From the NCBI GenBank assembly GCA_905215155.1, contig CAJMPJ010000043.1, forward strand, positions 1-30,205: 30,205 nt of DNA, read 5' to 3'. Position numbers and translations under genes: made by a program. Under the pieces are notes generated by a model. That model was not told where the DNA came from, did not search any database, and worked only from the letters and a program-made list of their open reading frames with translations. This stretch comes from an uncultured bacterium (GTDB taxonomy: Bacteria > Bacillota > Clostridia > Lachnospirales > Lachnospiraceae). Below are positions 1 to 7,354 of the stretch, piece after piece (positions within the stretch are counted from its first letter, which is position 1; each line of letters begins with the position of its first letter).

Positions 1-35
1 CCTTCTTTCTCACAACCTCCCCCAACAAAAAAATC

Positions 36-1274
36 TCACAAATGCTTCCCCTTCCCTGTCACATGCTCCACAATCTTATCCTCCTTCAAAAAACTCGCCC
101 TCATCACACTATCCATCCCAAATTTGTTCCGTATATGGTCCACAGCCTTTTCCATCTCCTTCATCTTCCGCGACTGTTCCGATTCAAACAGGCTTAGCTG
201 GCTGTACCCATCTTCGGTGATCTTTGTGGCCCGCACACCAATGAGCCGCAAAGGCGTCCCGTCCCAGAATTCTTTTAGAAGTTTGCAGGCATGTTTGTAA
301 ATGATAGCGGTGGAATCTGTAGGGTTGTTTAAGGTCGTCTGGTGAGACTGGCTGTGAAAATCCCAGTCTTTGATTTCCACGCATACGCAGTCGCAGAGAA
401 CATGGTCGTGGCGAAGCCTTGCGCCTACGGTTTCACATAGGGAAAGCATGACTTGGCGGGCAGCATCATAGTCATCAATGTCCCGGGAGAGGGTGGTGCT
501 GTTTCCGTATCCTTTGTATATGGGGTCCCGTTCACCTACCGGGGAGTTGTCGATGCCGCAGGCATAATCGTGGATGAGGAGCGCATATTTCTCGCCCAGG
601 AGATGTTTTAAGTAATTTACGTCACAGGCGGCTAAGTCTCCGATGGTATGGATTCCAATGCTTTTCATCTTGTTTTTTGCGGAATGGCCTACAAAAAACA
701 GTTCTCCGATGGGAAGCGGCCACATTTTTTTTGCTATCTCATCGGCGAATAAGGTGTGGCAGAGATTGGGCTTTTTAAAATCGGAGGCCATTTTTGCCAG
801 CAGCTTGTTGGGAGCAAGGCCCACGTTTACCGTAAAACCAAGCTCTGTTAAGACCCTTTCCCGGATCTGGTTTGCCACCGTTAAGGGAGGGCCGAAAAGA
901 TGGATGGTGGAGGTCATATCAAGAAAAGCTTCATCAATGCTGAACTTTTCAATATCAGGGGTGTAATCGGATAAAATTGCCATTAACTGCCGGGATTTTT
1001 CTGTGTAAATTTGAAAATTGGCTGGTACTACGGTTAGCCCGGGGCATTTTTTTAAGGCCTGGACAATGGGCTCGCCGGTGGTGATTCCGAACTTTTTGGC
1101 CGGAGTGGATTTGGCTAAAACAATTCCGTGTCTTGAGGCGGCATCTCCCCCTACCGCCGATGGGATGGTTCTTAGATCCAGCGCTTTTGGGTCTTTTTCC
1201 AGACGGTAGACAGATTCCCAGCTTAAAAATGCAGAATTTACATCAATATGAAAAATCAGTCGTTGAGGTTCCAT
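36..1274 (-). CDS. dinB: DNA polymerase IV (Y-family translesion polymerase)
   Basis: This 412-residue protein is an error-prone Y-family polymerase that copies past damaged template bases. The N-terminal catalytic domain shows HIDVNSAF (D11; F16 fits the steric gate) and SIDEAFLD (D114, E115), the metal-binding carboxylates of the ImpB/MucB/SamB family. The second Asp of the usual D-x-D is Asn here (D11-V-N13), but the three catalytic carboxylates are kept. A helix-hairpin-helix thumb lies near 190-225, and a little-finger domain follows. QLSLF at 359-363 is a good beta-sliding-clamp binding motif. The start is ATG at 1274, with AAAGGAG seven bases upstream. The promoter carries a LexA-like box (separate entry), so SOS control is likely. 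Bases 1-35 downstream hold nothing I can call, apart from a purine-rich GGGGGAGG on the minus strand that could be the ribosome site of a gene outside the window. Confidence 0.95.
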   Translation of the reverse strand: MEPQRLIFHIDVNSAFLSWESVYRLEKDPKALDLRTIPSAVGGDAASRHGIVLAKSTPAKKFGITTGEPIVQALKKCPGLTVVPANFQIYTEKSRQLMAILSDYTPDIEKFSIDEAFLDMTSTIHLFGPPLTVANQIRERVLTELGFTVNVGLAPNKLLAKMASDFKKPNLCHTLFADEIAKKMWPLPIGELFFVGHSAKNKMKSIGIHTIGDLAACDVNYLKHLLGEKYALLIHDYACGIDNSPVGERDPIYKGYGNSTTLSRDIDDYDAARQVMLSLCETVGARLRHDHVLCDCVCVEIKDWDFHSQSHQTTLNNPTDSTAIIYKHACKLLKEFWDGTPLRLIGVRATKITEDGYSQLSLFESEQSRKMKEMEKAVDHIRNKFGMDSVMRASFLKEDKIVEHVTGKGKHL

Positions 1275-1296
1275 GATATTCTCCTTTCGTTTTTTT

Positions 1297-1317
1297 ATTA
1301 TACCGAAAATACGTTCG
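1297..1317 (-). promoter_or_regulatory. dinB promoter with LexA-like SOS box
   Basis: On the minus strand a perfect TATAAT (1297-1302) lies just downstream of CGAACGTATTTTCG (1304-1317). This matches the Gram-positive LexA operator CGAAC-N4-GTTCG at every defined position but one. The box occupies the spacer immediately upstream of the -10, where a bound repressor would block polymerase. The -35 is weak (TTACTT at about 1320-1325). What is seen is the motif; LexA control is inferred from it and from dinB being a typical SOS gene. Confidence 0.7.
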
Positions 1318-1385
1318 GAAAGTAAAGGGAATAATTAAAAAAACTACGGAATAGGATAAAATAAAGTCAAGCGGGAGGCTCTTTC

Positions 1386-2702
1386 ATGAGGCATGTCATA
1401 GGGGTTTTTCTGGCAGTGATAGCCTTTGTCCTGGTTTTTAAGACGGGGACATGGGTATTTCGGCTGGCAGAAGGAGAGACTGTCAATGGGAAAGTAACGG
1501 TAGAAGAAGAAAAAGATAAAAACCAACCGGTCCAGACAAAGGATGAATTAAATCTTCATGCTCAGTCAGCGGTTTTGATGGATGCCCTGACCGGCCGCAT
1601 TCTATATGGGAAAAATGAGGATCTGGTACGCCCCATGGCCAGTACTACAAAGATCATGACCTGTATCATAGCACTGGAACATGGAAATCTCTCCGATACG
1701 GTGACAGCCAGTCAGAAAGCAGCGTCTCAGCCCAAGGTCCATCTTGGGGTCTATAAAGGGGAAACATTCCTCTTGAAGGATTTGCTTTACAGCCTGATGC
1801 TGGAATCCCATAACGATTCAGCCATGATGATTGCCGAGCATGTGGGGGGAAGCATGGAGGGCTTTGCAGCCCTGATGAATCAAAAGGCAAGAGATTTGGG
1901 ATGCAGCAATACATATTTCATTACGCCAAACGGACTGGATGCCAAGGAAGAAAAAGATGGACAGGTGAAGGAACACGCCACCACAGCAGCAGATTTAGCC
2001 AGGATCATGAATTACTGCATCGGCCAGTCTCCCAAGAAAGACGAATTTCTGGAAATAACAGGAACCCAGAATTATTCGTTTCAGGATCTGGAAGGAAAAC
2101 GTTCCTTTGGATGCAACAACCATAATGCTTTATTGACTTCTATGAGCGGCGCATTTTCCGGAAAAACAGGATTTACCGGAGGGGCCGGATATTCTTATGT
2201 TGGTGCATTAAAAAATGAAGGAAGAGTTTACACCATTGCCTTGTTGGGCTGTGGCTGGCCTCCTCATAAAACATATAAATGGTCGGATGCAAGGAAATTG
2301 TTTCAATATGGTCTGGATCGTTTCCATTATAGAGAGGTATACCAGGAAACAAAGTTTGGGGACATTCTTATAAAAAATGGAATTCCGCCTTCCGGCAGAC
2401 TGGAAGATCCGGTGATGGTGCCCTGTGATATCGGCAAGTCGGAAGAACGAAGCTTAAAAGTTCTCCTGGCAGATGATGAAAAAGTAACGGTAGATATAGA
2501 ACTTCCAAAAGAATTAAAAGCTCCGGTAAAAAAAGGGCAGACCGTTGGAACCGTAATTTACCGGCTGAACGGGGAGGTGTTAAAAACCTATCCGGTTTCT
2601 TTGCTGGAAGGGGCAGACCGAATCACCCCATTGTGGTATGTAAAGACCATCATCAAGAATTATCTTTCCATGCCGGGAATTGGGTGCATATTTTCTTCCT
2701 AA
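1386..2702 (+). CDS. D-alanyl-D-alanine carboxypeptidase (peptidase S11, DacF/PBP5-like)
   Basis: This 438-residue penicillin-binding protein trims the terminal D-Ala from peptidoglycan pentapeptides outside the cytoplasmic membrane. An N-terminal hydrophobic segment (about residues 4-18) is a signal or anchor. The three active-site motifs are present in order: S86-T-T-K89 (SxxK, nucleophile and base), S141-H-N143 (SxN) and K260-T-G262 (KTG). A C-terminal beta-rich PBP5_C-like domain follows (about 335-415). The last 25 residues are hydrophobic to amphipathic and could dock on the membrane, as in PBP5. The start is ATG at 1386 with GGGAGG about eight bases upstream. The following phosphatase gene appears to have its own promoter. 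The family is certain; the exact paralogue (DacA, DacB or DacF) cannot be decided from the sequence alone. Confidence 0.93.
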   Translation: MRHVIGVFLAVIAFVLVFKTGTWVFRLAEGETVNGKVTVEEEKDKNQPVQTKDELNLHAQSAVLMDALTGRILYGKNEDLVRPMASTTKIMTCIIALEHGNLSDTVTASQKAASQPKVHLGVYKGETFLLKDLLYSLMLESHNDSAMMIAEHVGGSMEGFAALMNQKARDLGCSNTYFITPNGLDAKEEKDGQVKEHATTAADLARIMNYCIGQSPKKDEFLEITGTQNYSFQDLEGKRSFGCNNHNALLTSMSGAFSGKTGFTGGAGYSYVGALKNEGRVYTIALLGCGWPPHKTYKWSDARKLFQYGLDRFHYREVYQETKFGDILIKNGIPPSGRLEDPVMVPCDIGKSEERSLKVLLADDEKVTVDIELPKELKAPVKKGQTVGTVIYRLNGEVLKTYPVSLLEGADRITPLWYVKTIIKNYLSMPGIGCIFSS

Positions 2703-2715
2703 TAACGAATCCGTA

Positions 2716-2724
2716 TGTTATACT
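2716..2724 (+). promoter_or_regulatory. Extended -10 promoter for the tyrosine phosphatase gene
   Basis: TGTTATACT is an extended -10 element (TGn plus TATACT) 14 bases after the carboxypeptidase stop codon; no good -35 is visible. A transcript starting near 2731 would include the AGGAGG at 2755-2760 and the ATG at 2772, but not the upstream in-frame ATG at 2715. This supports the shorter reading of the phosphatase gene. Confidence 0.5.
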
Positions 2725-2771
2725 GGAGAAAGTTACTGGCTTTGTATTTGCATGAGGAGGTCAACAGAAAG

Positions 2772-3614
2772 ATGAAAGAAACAATGAGCAGCATCGGGCG
2801 TATTCCTTTAGAGAAGCTTCCCAATACCAGAGACTTGGGAGGATTGAAAACCACAGACGGCAGATCCATTCTTCCCAACAGGCTGATCCGCAGCGGAGCT
2901 TTATTTGGAGCCACGGATAACGATATTAAAATACTGACGGAGCAGTACGGTCTGGGAACTGTGATTGATTTCCGCACAGATACGGAACGCAGACAAAAAC
3001 CCGATCCTGAGATTCCTGGGGTTATCAATATTTTCAATCCCATACTTGATGAAAAGACCGTAGGGATCACGTTTGAAGAGGAAGAGAGAAGAGAGAGGGA
3101 AGAACCGAAAGAAATTTTTGCAGGTATCATGGATCATGCAGTGACTCTTGGGGGAAAACCGGAGCAATACATAAAGAAGCTTTATGAGGACCTTGCACTC
3201 AGTGACTTTGCAGCCAGACAGTACGGAAGATTTTTTGATCTCCTGCTGGAAGCGGATGAGAGAGCGGTGCTGTGGCACTGCAGTGCAGGGAAGGACCGGG
3301 TCGGCATTGGAACCGCACTGCTTCTTTCTGCACTTTCAGTGGACCGTGACACCGTTATCAATGATTTTGTAGTGACCAATACCTATGTTACGGATGGAGC
3401 AGAAAAGATTTCTTTGCTGGTAAAAGAAAAAACCGGGGATCATACCCTTGCGGAATGTGTGCGGGTGCTTTTAACCGTTTCAGAGGATTATATCCTTCAT
3501 GCATTTTCAGCAATGGAGAAATGTTCCGGAACCATAGATGCTTACCTGACGGAACGCATTGGCCTGTCCACGGATAAAAAACATAGGCTGAGAAGAAAGT
3601 TCTTAACAGAATGA
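2772..3614 (+). CDS. Protein tyrosine phosphatase (Tyr_phosphatase3 family, IphP-like)
   Basis: The protein has 280 residues when begun at ATG 2772, which has GAGGAGG 11 bases upstream. The in-frame ATG at 2715 overlaps the probable -10 element and lacks a ribosome site. The N-terminal LPNTRDLGG motif and the P-loop HCSAGKDRVG, with catalytic C170 and R176 (CX5R), place it in the bacterial tyrosine/lipid phosphatase family PF13350. Such enzymes hydrolyse phosphotyrosine and sometimes phosphoinositides through a cysteinyl-phosphate intermediate. A general-acid Asp is expected but I could not assign it with confidence. There is no signal peptide, so it is probably cytoplasmic. The gene is transcribed with the upstream carboxypeptidase or from its own promoter, and it ends facing the convergent antiporter gene across a palindromic element. 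The substrate is unknown. Confidence 0.88.
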   Translation: MKETMSSIGRIPLEKLPNTRDLGGLKTTDGRSILPNRLIRSGALFGATDNDIKILTEQYGLGTVIDFRTDTERRQKPDPEIPGVINIFNPILDEKTVGITFEEEERREREEPKEIFAGIMDHAVTLGGKPEQYIKKLYEDLALSDFAARQYGRFFDLLLEADERAVLWHCSAGKDRVGIGTALLLSALSVDRDTVINDFVVTNTYVTDGAEKISLLVKEKTGDHTLAECVRVLLTVSEDYILHAFSAMEKCSGTIDAYLTERIGLSTDKKHRLRRKFLTE

Positions 3615-3630
3615 GCTGTATCTCTCTATA

Positions 3631-3781
3631 GGGGCTGTGGCAAAATGAATCGGTGATAGCAATTTGTACAAAATAATCCTATGAATCGCATAAAAATGCG
3701 CCTTGAAACAGCTTTTAAAGCTTAGTCAAGACGCATTTTTTGTGCAATATTTTCCAGCAAGTCTTTTTTGCGACAGCCCCT
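3631..3781. repeat. MITE-like palindromic element between convergent genes
   Basis: The 151-bp segment begins AGGGGCTGTGGCAAAA (3631-3646) and ends with the near-perfect inverse (3766-3781; 15 of 16 positions). Inside is a second inverted repeat, AAAATGCGCCTTGA against TCAAGACGCATTTT (about 3694-3739), so the whole unit can fold into a long hairpin. It contains no ORF. It fills exactly the gap between the phosphatase stop region and the antiporter stop codon, where its internal stem and T-runs could also act as a bidirectional terminator. Ends of the form GGGGCTGT...GCAAAA resemble termini of clostridial insertion sequences. The assignment as a non-autonomous transposon is inferred, and no clear target duplication is visible. 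Confidence 0.55.
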
Positions 3782-5371
3782 TTATGCATTCAGGATAAGA
3801 CAATCCCCGTCTTTCACATAGGTCTGGCCGTCAGGGATTAAGGAACTTCCCGCCCTTTGAATGAGGAAGATCAGAGTATCCTGGGGCAGGGTAAGGTCGC
3901 TGATTTTCTGATTCACCCAAGGATGGTACGGACCGATCTGGACTTCTCTCAGCTTCAAGGTGTTATCCGTATAGGGGGTACTGTTTAAGACGACCACATC
4001 ATCCGCCAGCACCATGGTATCGCCTCTGGGAATCAATGTTTTGCCGTTTCTCAAAATCATAACTGCCATCATTCCATCCGGAATAATAATATCTTTAAAA
4101 GTATGGTTGATCCAGGGATGGCCCTTTGGCAGCCGCATTTCCGTCAGATGGACAGATGGGTCTTCGCTGTAATCATTAAAGGTCCTGAAAATGTTGTCCG
4201 TAGGCCCGATCACATTCAGTTTTTTTGCCATCCAAGGCAGTAAAGATCCCTGAATGGATACGGAAAGCAGACAGACACAAAAAACAATATGGAAAATGTC
4301 AAGTTCAAGTGCAGAGGGACTTAAAACAGCCAGTATGGCAAAGACAATGGATACTGCCCCGCGCAGGCCCGCCCATGATATCAAAAGCTGCTGACGGAAA
4401 GGAACTTTAAAGGGAGTAAGGATGAGAGACACAACGATTGGACGTGCTACAAACAGCATAAAAGCCCAGATGCCCACCGATGGTAAGATCACCGGAATGA
4501 TTCTGGAAGGAAAACAGAGCAGTCCCAACAGGAAAAACAGTACGATCTGCATCATACCTGAGATTCCGTCAAAAAAGTGAACCATTTCCGCTTTGTAATG
4601 AATCTTGCTGTTTCCAATAATAATTCCTGCTATGTATACGCTTAAAAAACCGTTTCCTCCCACAGAATTGGAAAGTCCATAAGTCAACAGTGCTATGGAC
4701 ATGCCAAGAATGGGAAGCAGCTCCCTGGACCTGAAATGGTCGATCCGGAAAATGAAATATCCGGCACAACCGGCAGCCGCACCAAAAAGAAGGCCAAACA
4801 CCACTTCCTCTCCGAAAATAATGCCGATGCTGGCTGCAGAAGACTTTCCGCTCATAATTCCAAGAACAATAAGGGTGAGCATATAAGAGACCGGGTCATT
4901 GCTTCCGCTTTCCACTTCAAGAACAGAAGCCATACCATTAACCAGATTTAATTTTTTAACTCTTAATATAGAAAAAACGCTTGCGGCATCCGTAGAACTT
5001 AAAATCGAGCCGATGAGAAATCCTTCAAGCAAAGATGTTTTTAATATGTAATAGCAGAAGAATCCAGTGATAACAGCGGTGAGAATAACGCCTAAGCTGG
5101 ATAAGATAATCGACTTGGCGGCTACTGGCTTTGCTTCATTCCAGTTGGTGCAAAACCCGCCGTAAAACATGATAAAGATCAGAGCAATGGAGCAGATGGT
5201 CTCAGCAAGAGCATAATTTGAGAAATTGATCCGGAAAATCCCATCCGTTCCAAACATCATGCCTAAAAGAATGAAAAGAAGCAGTGACGGAACGCCGATT
5301 CGGTAAGACAAGTTACTGGCTAAAATACAGAGAATGCAGATAATAGCGGCTACAATTAGATATAGTTCCAT
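3782..5371 (-). CDS. Potassium/proton (cation/proton) antiporter, CvrA/NhaP2 type
   Basis: This 529-residue membrane protein of the CPA1 sodium/proton exchanger superfamily probably exports K+ or Na+ in exchange for protons and helps set ion and pH balance. The first 385 or so residues are a chain of about 12-13 hydrophobic segments. They include the conserved stretches SSTDAASVFSILR and ESGSNDPVSYML typical of the family (ion-binding acidic residues). The last 130 residues hold two consecutive TrkA-C/RCK_C-like regulatory modules, each opening with HPWxN (HPWINHTF and HPWVNQKI), as in CvrA/NhaP2 proteins. The start is ATG at 5371 with CAAGGAGG upstream. A divergent yitT-like gene lies on the other side of a 154-bp spacer. 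The ion preference cannot be read from the sequence. Confidence 0.9.
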   Translation of the reverse strand: MELYLIVAAIICILCILASNLSYRIGVPSLLLFILLGMMFGTDGIFRINFSNYALAETICSIALIFIMFYGGFCTNWNEAKPVAAKSIILSSLGVILTAVITGFFCYYILKTSLLEGFLIGSILSSTDAASVFSILRVKKLNLVNGMASVLEVESGSNDPVSYMLTLIVLGIMSGKSSAASIGIIFGEEVVFGLLFGAAAGCAGYFIFRIDHFRSRELLPILGMSIALLTYGLSNSVGGNGFLSVYIAGIIIGNSKIHYKAEMVHFFDGISGMMQIVLFFLLGLLCFPSRIIPVILPSVGIWAFMLFVARPIVVSLILTPFKVPFRQQLLISWAGLRGAVSIVFAILAVLSPSALELDIFHIVFCVCLLSVSIQGSLLPWMAKKLNVIGPTDNIFRTFNDYSEDPSVHLTEMRLPKGHPWINHTFKDIIIPDGMMAVMILRNGKTLIPRGDTMVLADDVVVLNSTPYTDNTLKLREVQIGPYHPWVNQKISDLTLPQDTLIFLIQRAGSSLIPDGQTYVKDGDCLILNA

Positions 5372-5402
5372 GAAATTCCTCCTTGTTTACGATGTCAAAA
5401 TA

Positions 5403-5411
5403 AGTATAACA
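5403..5411 (-). promoter_or_regulatory. Extended -10 promoter for the antiporter gene
   Basis: Read on the minus strand, TGTTATACT forms an extended -10 element about 30 bases ahead of the antiporter start codon. No convincing -35 is present, which is usual for TGn-type promoters. It lies back to back with the promoter for the divergent YitT gene. Confidence 0.45.
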
Positions 5412-5457
5412 CAAAATTCCAACACAGGAAAATAAGAAATAAAAATAAGAAATTAAA

Positions 5458-5486
5458 TTGAACAAAATATTAACCCGTGCTATAGT
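5458..5486 (+). promoter_or_regulatory. Promoter of the YitT-family gene
   Basis: TTGAAC (5458-5463) and TATAGT (5481-5486) are separated by 17 bases, with TGC directly before the -10. This is a good vegetative sigma-A promoter. The ribosome site AAAGGAAG and the ATG at 5526 follow about 40 bases later. Confidence 0.65.
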
Positions 5487-5525
5487 ATTTATGTTTGTTT
5501 ACTGCAGGAAAGGAAGTTTTATTCA

Positions 5526-6371
5526 ATGAATATAAAAAAGATTGCAACGGTACTGGCAGGCAATACGGTCTATGCACTGGCAGTATCACTGTTTATATTA
5601 CCAGGAGGTTTGATTACCGGAGGGACAACGGGACTTGCCCTGGTGTTCCAGCACCAGCTGGGCATTCCCATAGCGGCTTTTGTGGCAGTTTTTAATATTC
5701 TTATGTTTGCGGCAGGAGTCCTGGTATTAGGAAAGGCATTTGCATTTACCACCATGATCAGTACGTTTTATTATCCCTTTATTTTAGGGATTTTTGAAAG
5801 GGTGTTCGGAAATACCGGGATTACTGATGACCGGATGCTGGCGACGGTGTTTGCAGGACTATTGATCGGCGCCGGAATCGGAATGGTGATCCGGGCCGGA
5901 GCATCTACGGGAGGTATGGATATCCCTCCGCTGATTCTTAATAAAAAGAGAAATTTATCCGTATCCATAACCATGTCCGTGTTTGACAGCATCATCCTTC
6001 TTTCTCAGATGATTTTTTCCGACAAAGAGCAGATTCTTTACGGAATTTTGCTTGTGCTCATCTATACGGTGGTGCTCGATAAAGTGCTTTTAATCGGAAG
6101 GAATCAGATGCAGGTAAAGATCATCAGCGAAAAATTTGAAGAAATCAATCAATGCATCCAGGAAAAAATGGACCGGGGAACCACGCTGTTAGCCAGTGAA
6201 GGCGGACATTTGAGACAGGCATCTTTTGCCGTTTTAACTGTAATTTCAGGCAGACAGCTTTCAAAGCTTAACGAAATGGTCATGGGAATAGATCCTCAGG
6301 CATTTATGATCATCAATCAGGTAAATGAAGTCCGGGGAAGAGGATTTACGCTTCATAAAGAATACAAATAA
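5526..6371 (+). CDS. YitT family membrane protein (YitT_membrane plus DUF2179)
   Basis: This 281-residue integral membrane protein has about five to six hydrophobic segments in the first 195 residues, including the glycine-rich ILPGGLITGGTTGLAL and the GAGIGMVIRAGASTGGMD stretch characteristic of the YitT family. The C-terminal 70 or so residues (from RGTTLLASEGGHL to the end) match the DUF2179 cytosolic domain. The biochemical role of YitT proteins is not established, and no transport substrate can be assigned. ATG at 5526 is chosen for the AAAGGAAG nine bases upstream; an alternative out-of-frame ORF in the same region is a shadow. It is probably monocistronic: it has its own promoter, and the following lipoprotein gene has another. 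Confidence 0.88.
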   Translation: MNIKKIATVLAGNTVYALAVSLFILPGGLITGGTTGLALVFQHQLGIPIAAFVAVFNILMFAAGVLVLGKAFAFTTMISTFYYPFILGIFERVFGNTGITDDRMLATVFAGLLIGAGIGMVIRAGASTGGMDIPPLILNKKRNLSVSITMSVFDSIILLSQMIFSDKEQILYGILLVLIYTVVLDKVLLIGRNQMQVKIISEKFEEINQCIQEKMDRGTTLLASEGGHLRQASFAVLTVISGRQLSKLNEMVMGIDPQAFMIINQVNEVRGRGFTLHKEYK

Positions 6372-6434
6372 CAGAACAAAAAATAACAGATTCTTACAGA
6401 AATCAGTCTAAGGTTTACGGTTTTAGAAAGTCTA

Positions 6435-6464
6435 TTGACTTACGATCTTTTCAGGTGCTATACT
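6435..6464 (+). promoter_or_regulatory. Promoter of the lipoprotein gene
   Basis: TTGACT (6435-6440) and TATACT (6459-6464) are 18 bases apart, with TGC ahead of the -10 (extended form). It is placed 40 bases upstream of the lipoprotein start codon chosen at 6505. Confidence 0.65.
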
Positions 6465-6504
6465 GTGGCCGAAGCAAAGAATGGACGCAGGGAGGAACCA
6501 GGAA

Positions 6505-7083
6505 ATGAGGAAGAAAAAAATCAGTTGCATATGTTTTGCCATATTAGTGGCGGCGCTTTTAACGGCTGGCTGTGGCAGAAAGGAAGCTTCGGATTCCAGC
6601 GGTACTCCTATAGAGACAACGGAATCGGAGACGGGAGCCAGCCCTATGAAAAGAGCTGGGATACAGGAAGAAACATCTGAAAGCCCTAAAGAAGAGGAAG
6701 CAGAAGTTATGGGCGAGGCAGGCCCGGGAGCAATGGAGAGCAGCGAAAGCCAGGGACCGGACAAAAAGGTGGAAGCGTTTGCGGAAAAGGTTCAGGAGGC
6801 TGTTTCAGACCGGGATCTGGAGGCGTTGGCAGATTTAATTTCATATCCATGTGTTTTCATAACCGGAGACCAGGAAAAGATCATTCTTAAAAACAGCGGA
6901 GACTTAACAAAGCAGAATCCGGATATGGTATTTGGTGATGATTTGATGGTAGCAGTAGCCAATGTTGATACCGGTACGCTGAAGGAAACACAAAAAGGAG
7001 TAGTTCTCGGAGAGGGAGATTCCAATATTACATTTCAGGTAAAACCGGATGGTACGATTGGAATTATTGAAATCATAGAATAG
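6505..7083 (+). CDS. Putative lipoprotein with acidic linker and NTF2-like C-terminal domain
   Basis: The protein has 192 residues from ATG 6505, which is preceded by GGGAGG at a good distance; the in-frame ATG at 6481 would add residues ahead of a normal signal peptide. The N-terminus MRKKK, a hydrophobic core and LTAGC with Cys23 form a lipoprotein signal peptide, so the mature protein should be lipid-anchored on the outer face of the membrane. Residues of about 25-80 are a Ser/Glu/Pro-rich, low-complexity linker. The C-terminal 110 residues (VEAFAEKVQEAVSDRDLEAL onward) have the pattern of a small alpha+beta NTF2-like domain. I do not recognise a specific function. A strong terminator about 90 bases downstream makes it a single-gene unit. 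Confidence 0.75.
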   Translation: MRKKKISCICFAILVAALLTAGCGRKEASDSSGTPIETTESETGASPMKRAGIQEETSESPKEEEAEVMGEAGPGAMESSESQGPDKKVEAFAEKVQEAVSDRDLEALADLISYPCVFITGDQEKIILKNSGDLTKQNPDMVFGDDLMVAVANVDTGTLKETQKGVVLGEGDSNITFQVKPDGTIGIIEIIE

Positions 7084-7171
7084 CTATGTGAATATTTAAC
7101 TAAATTTTGAGACAAAAATATACAAAACGACGGATATCTCGACACATTACATCAAAATGTTCATTTGTGGT

Positions 7172-7224
7172 AAGAATAGGAATCTACTGATTGTGAAAAA
7201 TCAATAGATTTCTGTTCTTTTTTT
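7172..7224 (+). terminator. Rho-independent terminator after the lipoprotein gene
   Basis: Arms 7172-7192 and 7199-7219 pair over 21 positions with two G-U wobbles and one mismatch around a six-base loop (GTGAAA), followed by a run of Ts to 7224. It separates the lipoprotein gene from the carboxyltransferase operon. It could also act as a leader structure if a promoter lies upstream, but no regulatory ligand motif is evident. Confidence 0.75.
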
Positions 7225-7265
7225 GTTAAAAACAGCTTGAAATTCGTAAAATTTAATTATACAAT

Positions 7266-7271
7266 TATAAT
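7266..7271 (+). promoter_or_regulatory. Candidate -10 element of the carboxyltransferase operon
   Basis: A perfect TATAAT lies 84 bases upstream of the operon's first start codon in a very AT-rich stretch. The -35 at 17-bp spacing is poor (TTCGTA), and TTGAAA at 7237-7242 is badly spaced, so the exact promoter is uncertain. The leader contains a small CCGC/GCGG hairpin near 7303-7315. Confidence 0.35.
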
Positions 7272-7354
7272 CGGCAGAATTTAGTGTTATTCTATAACCC
7301 AACCGCCTGGTGCGGACAGGATTATATATTTATTACAAAATGGAGGATTGCAAA

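Noticed and set aside
2699..3130. 143-residue minus-strand ORF over the phosphatase gene
   Set aside because: It is antisense to a well-supported gene, is Ser/Ile-rich without domain pattern, and has no ribosome site.
7310..7354. Upstream GTG start for the carboxyltransferase
   Set aside because: The 15 extra residues are unlike the family, and the only good ribosome site (TGGAGG) serves the ATG at 7355.
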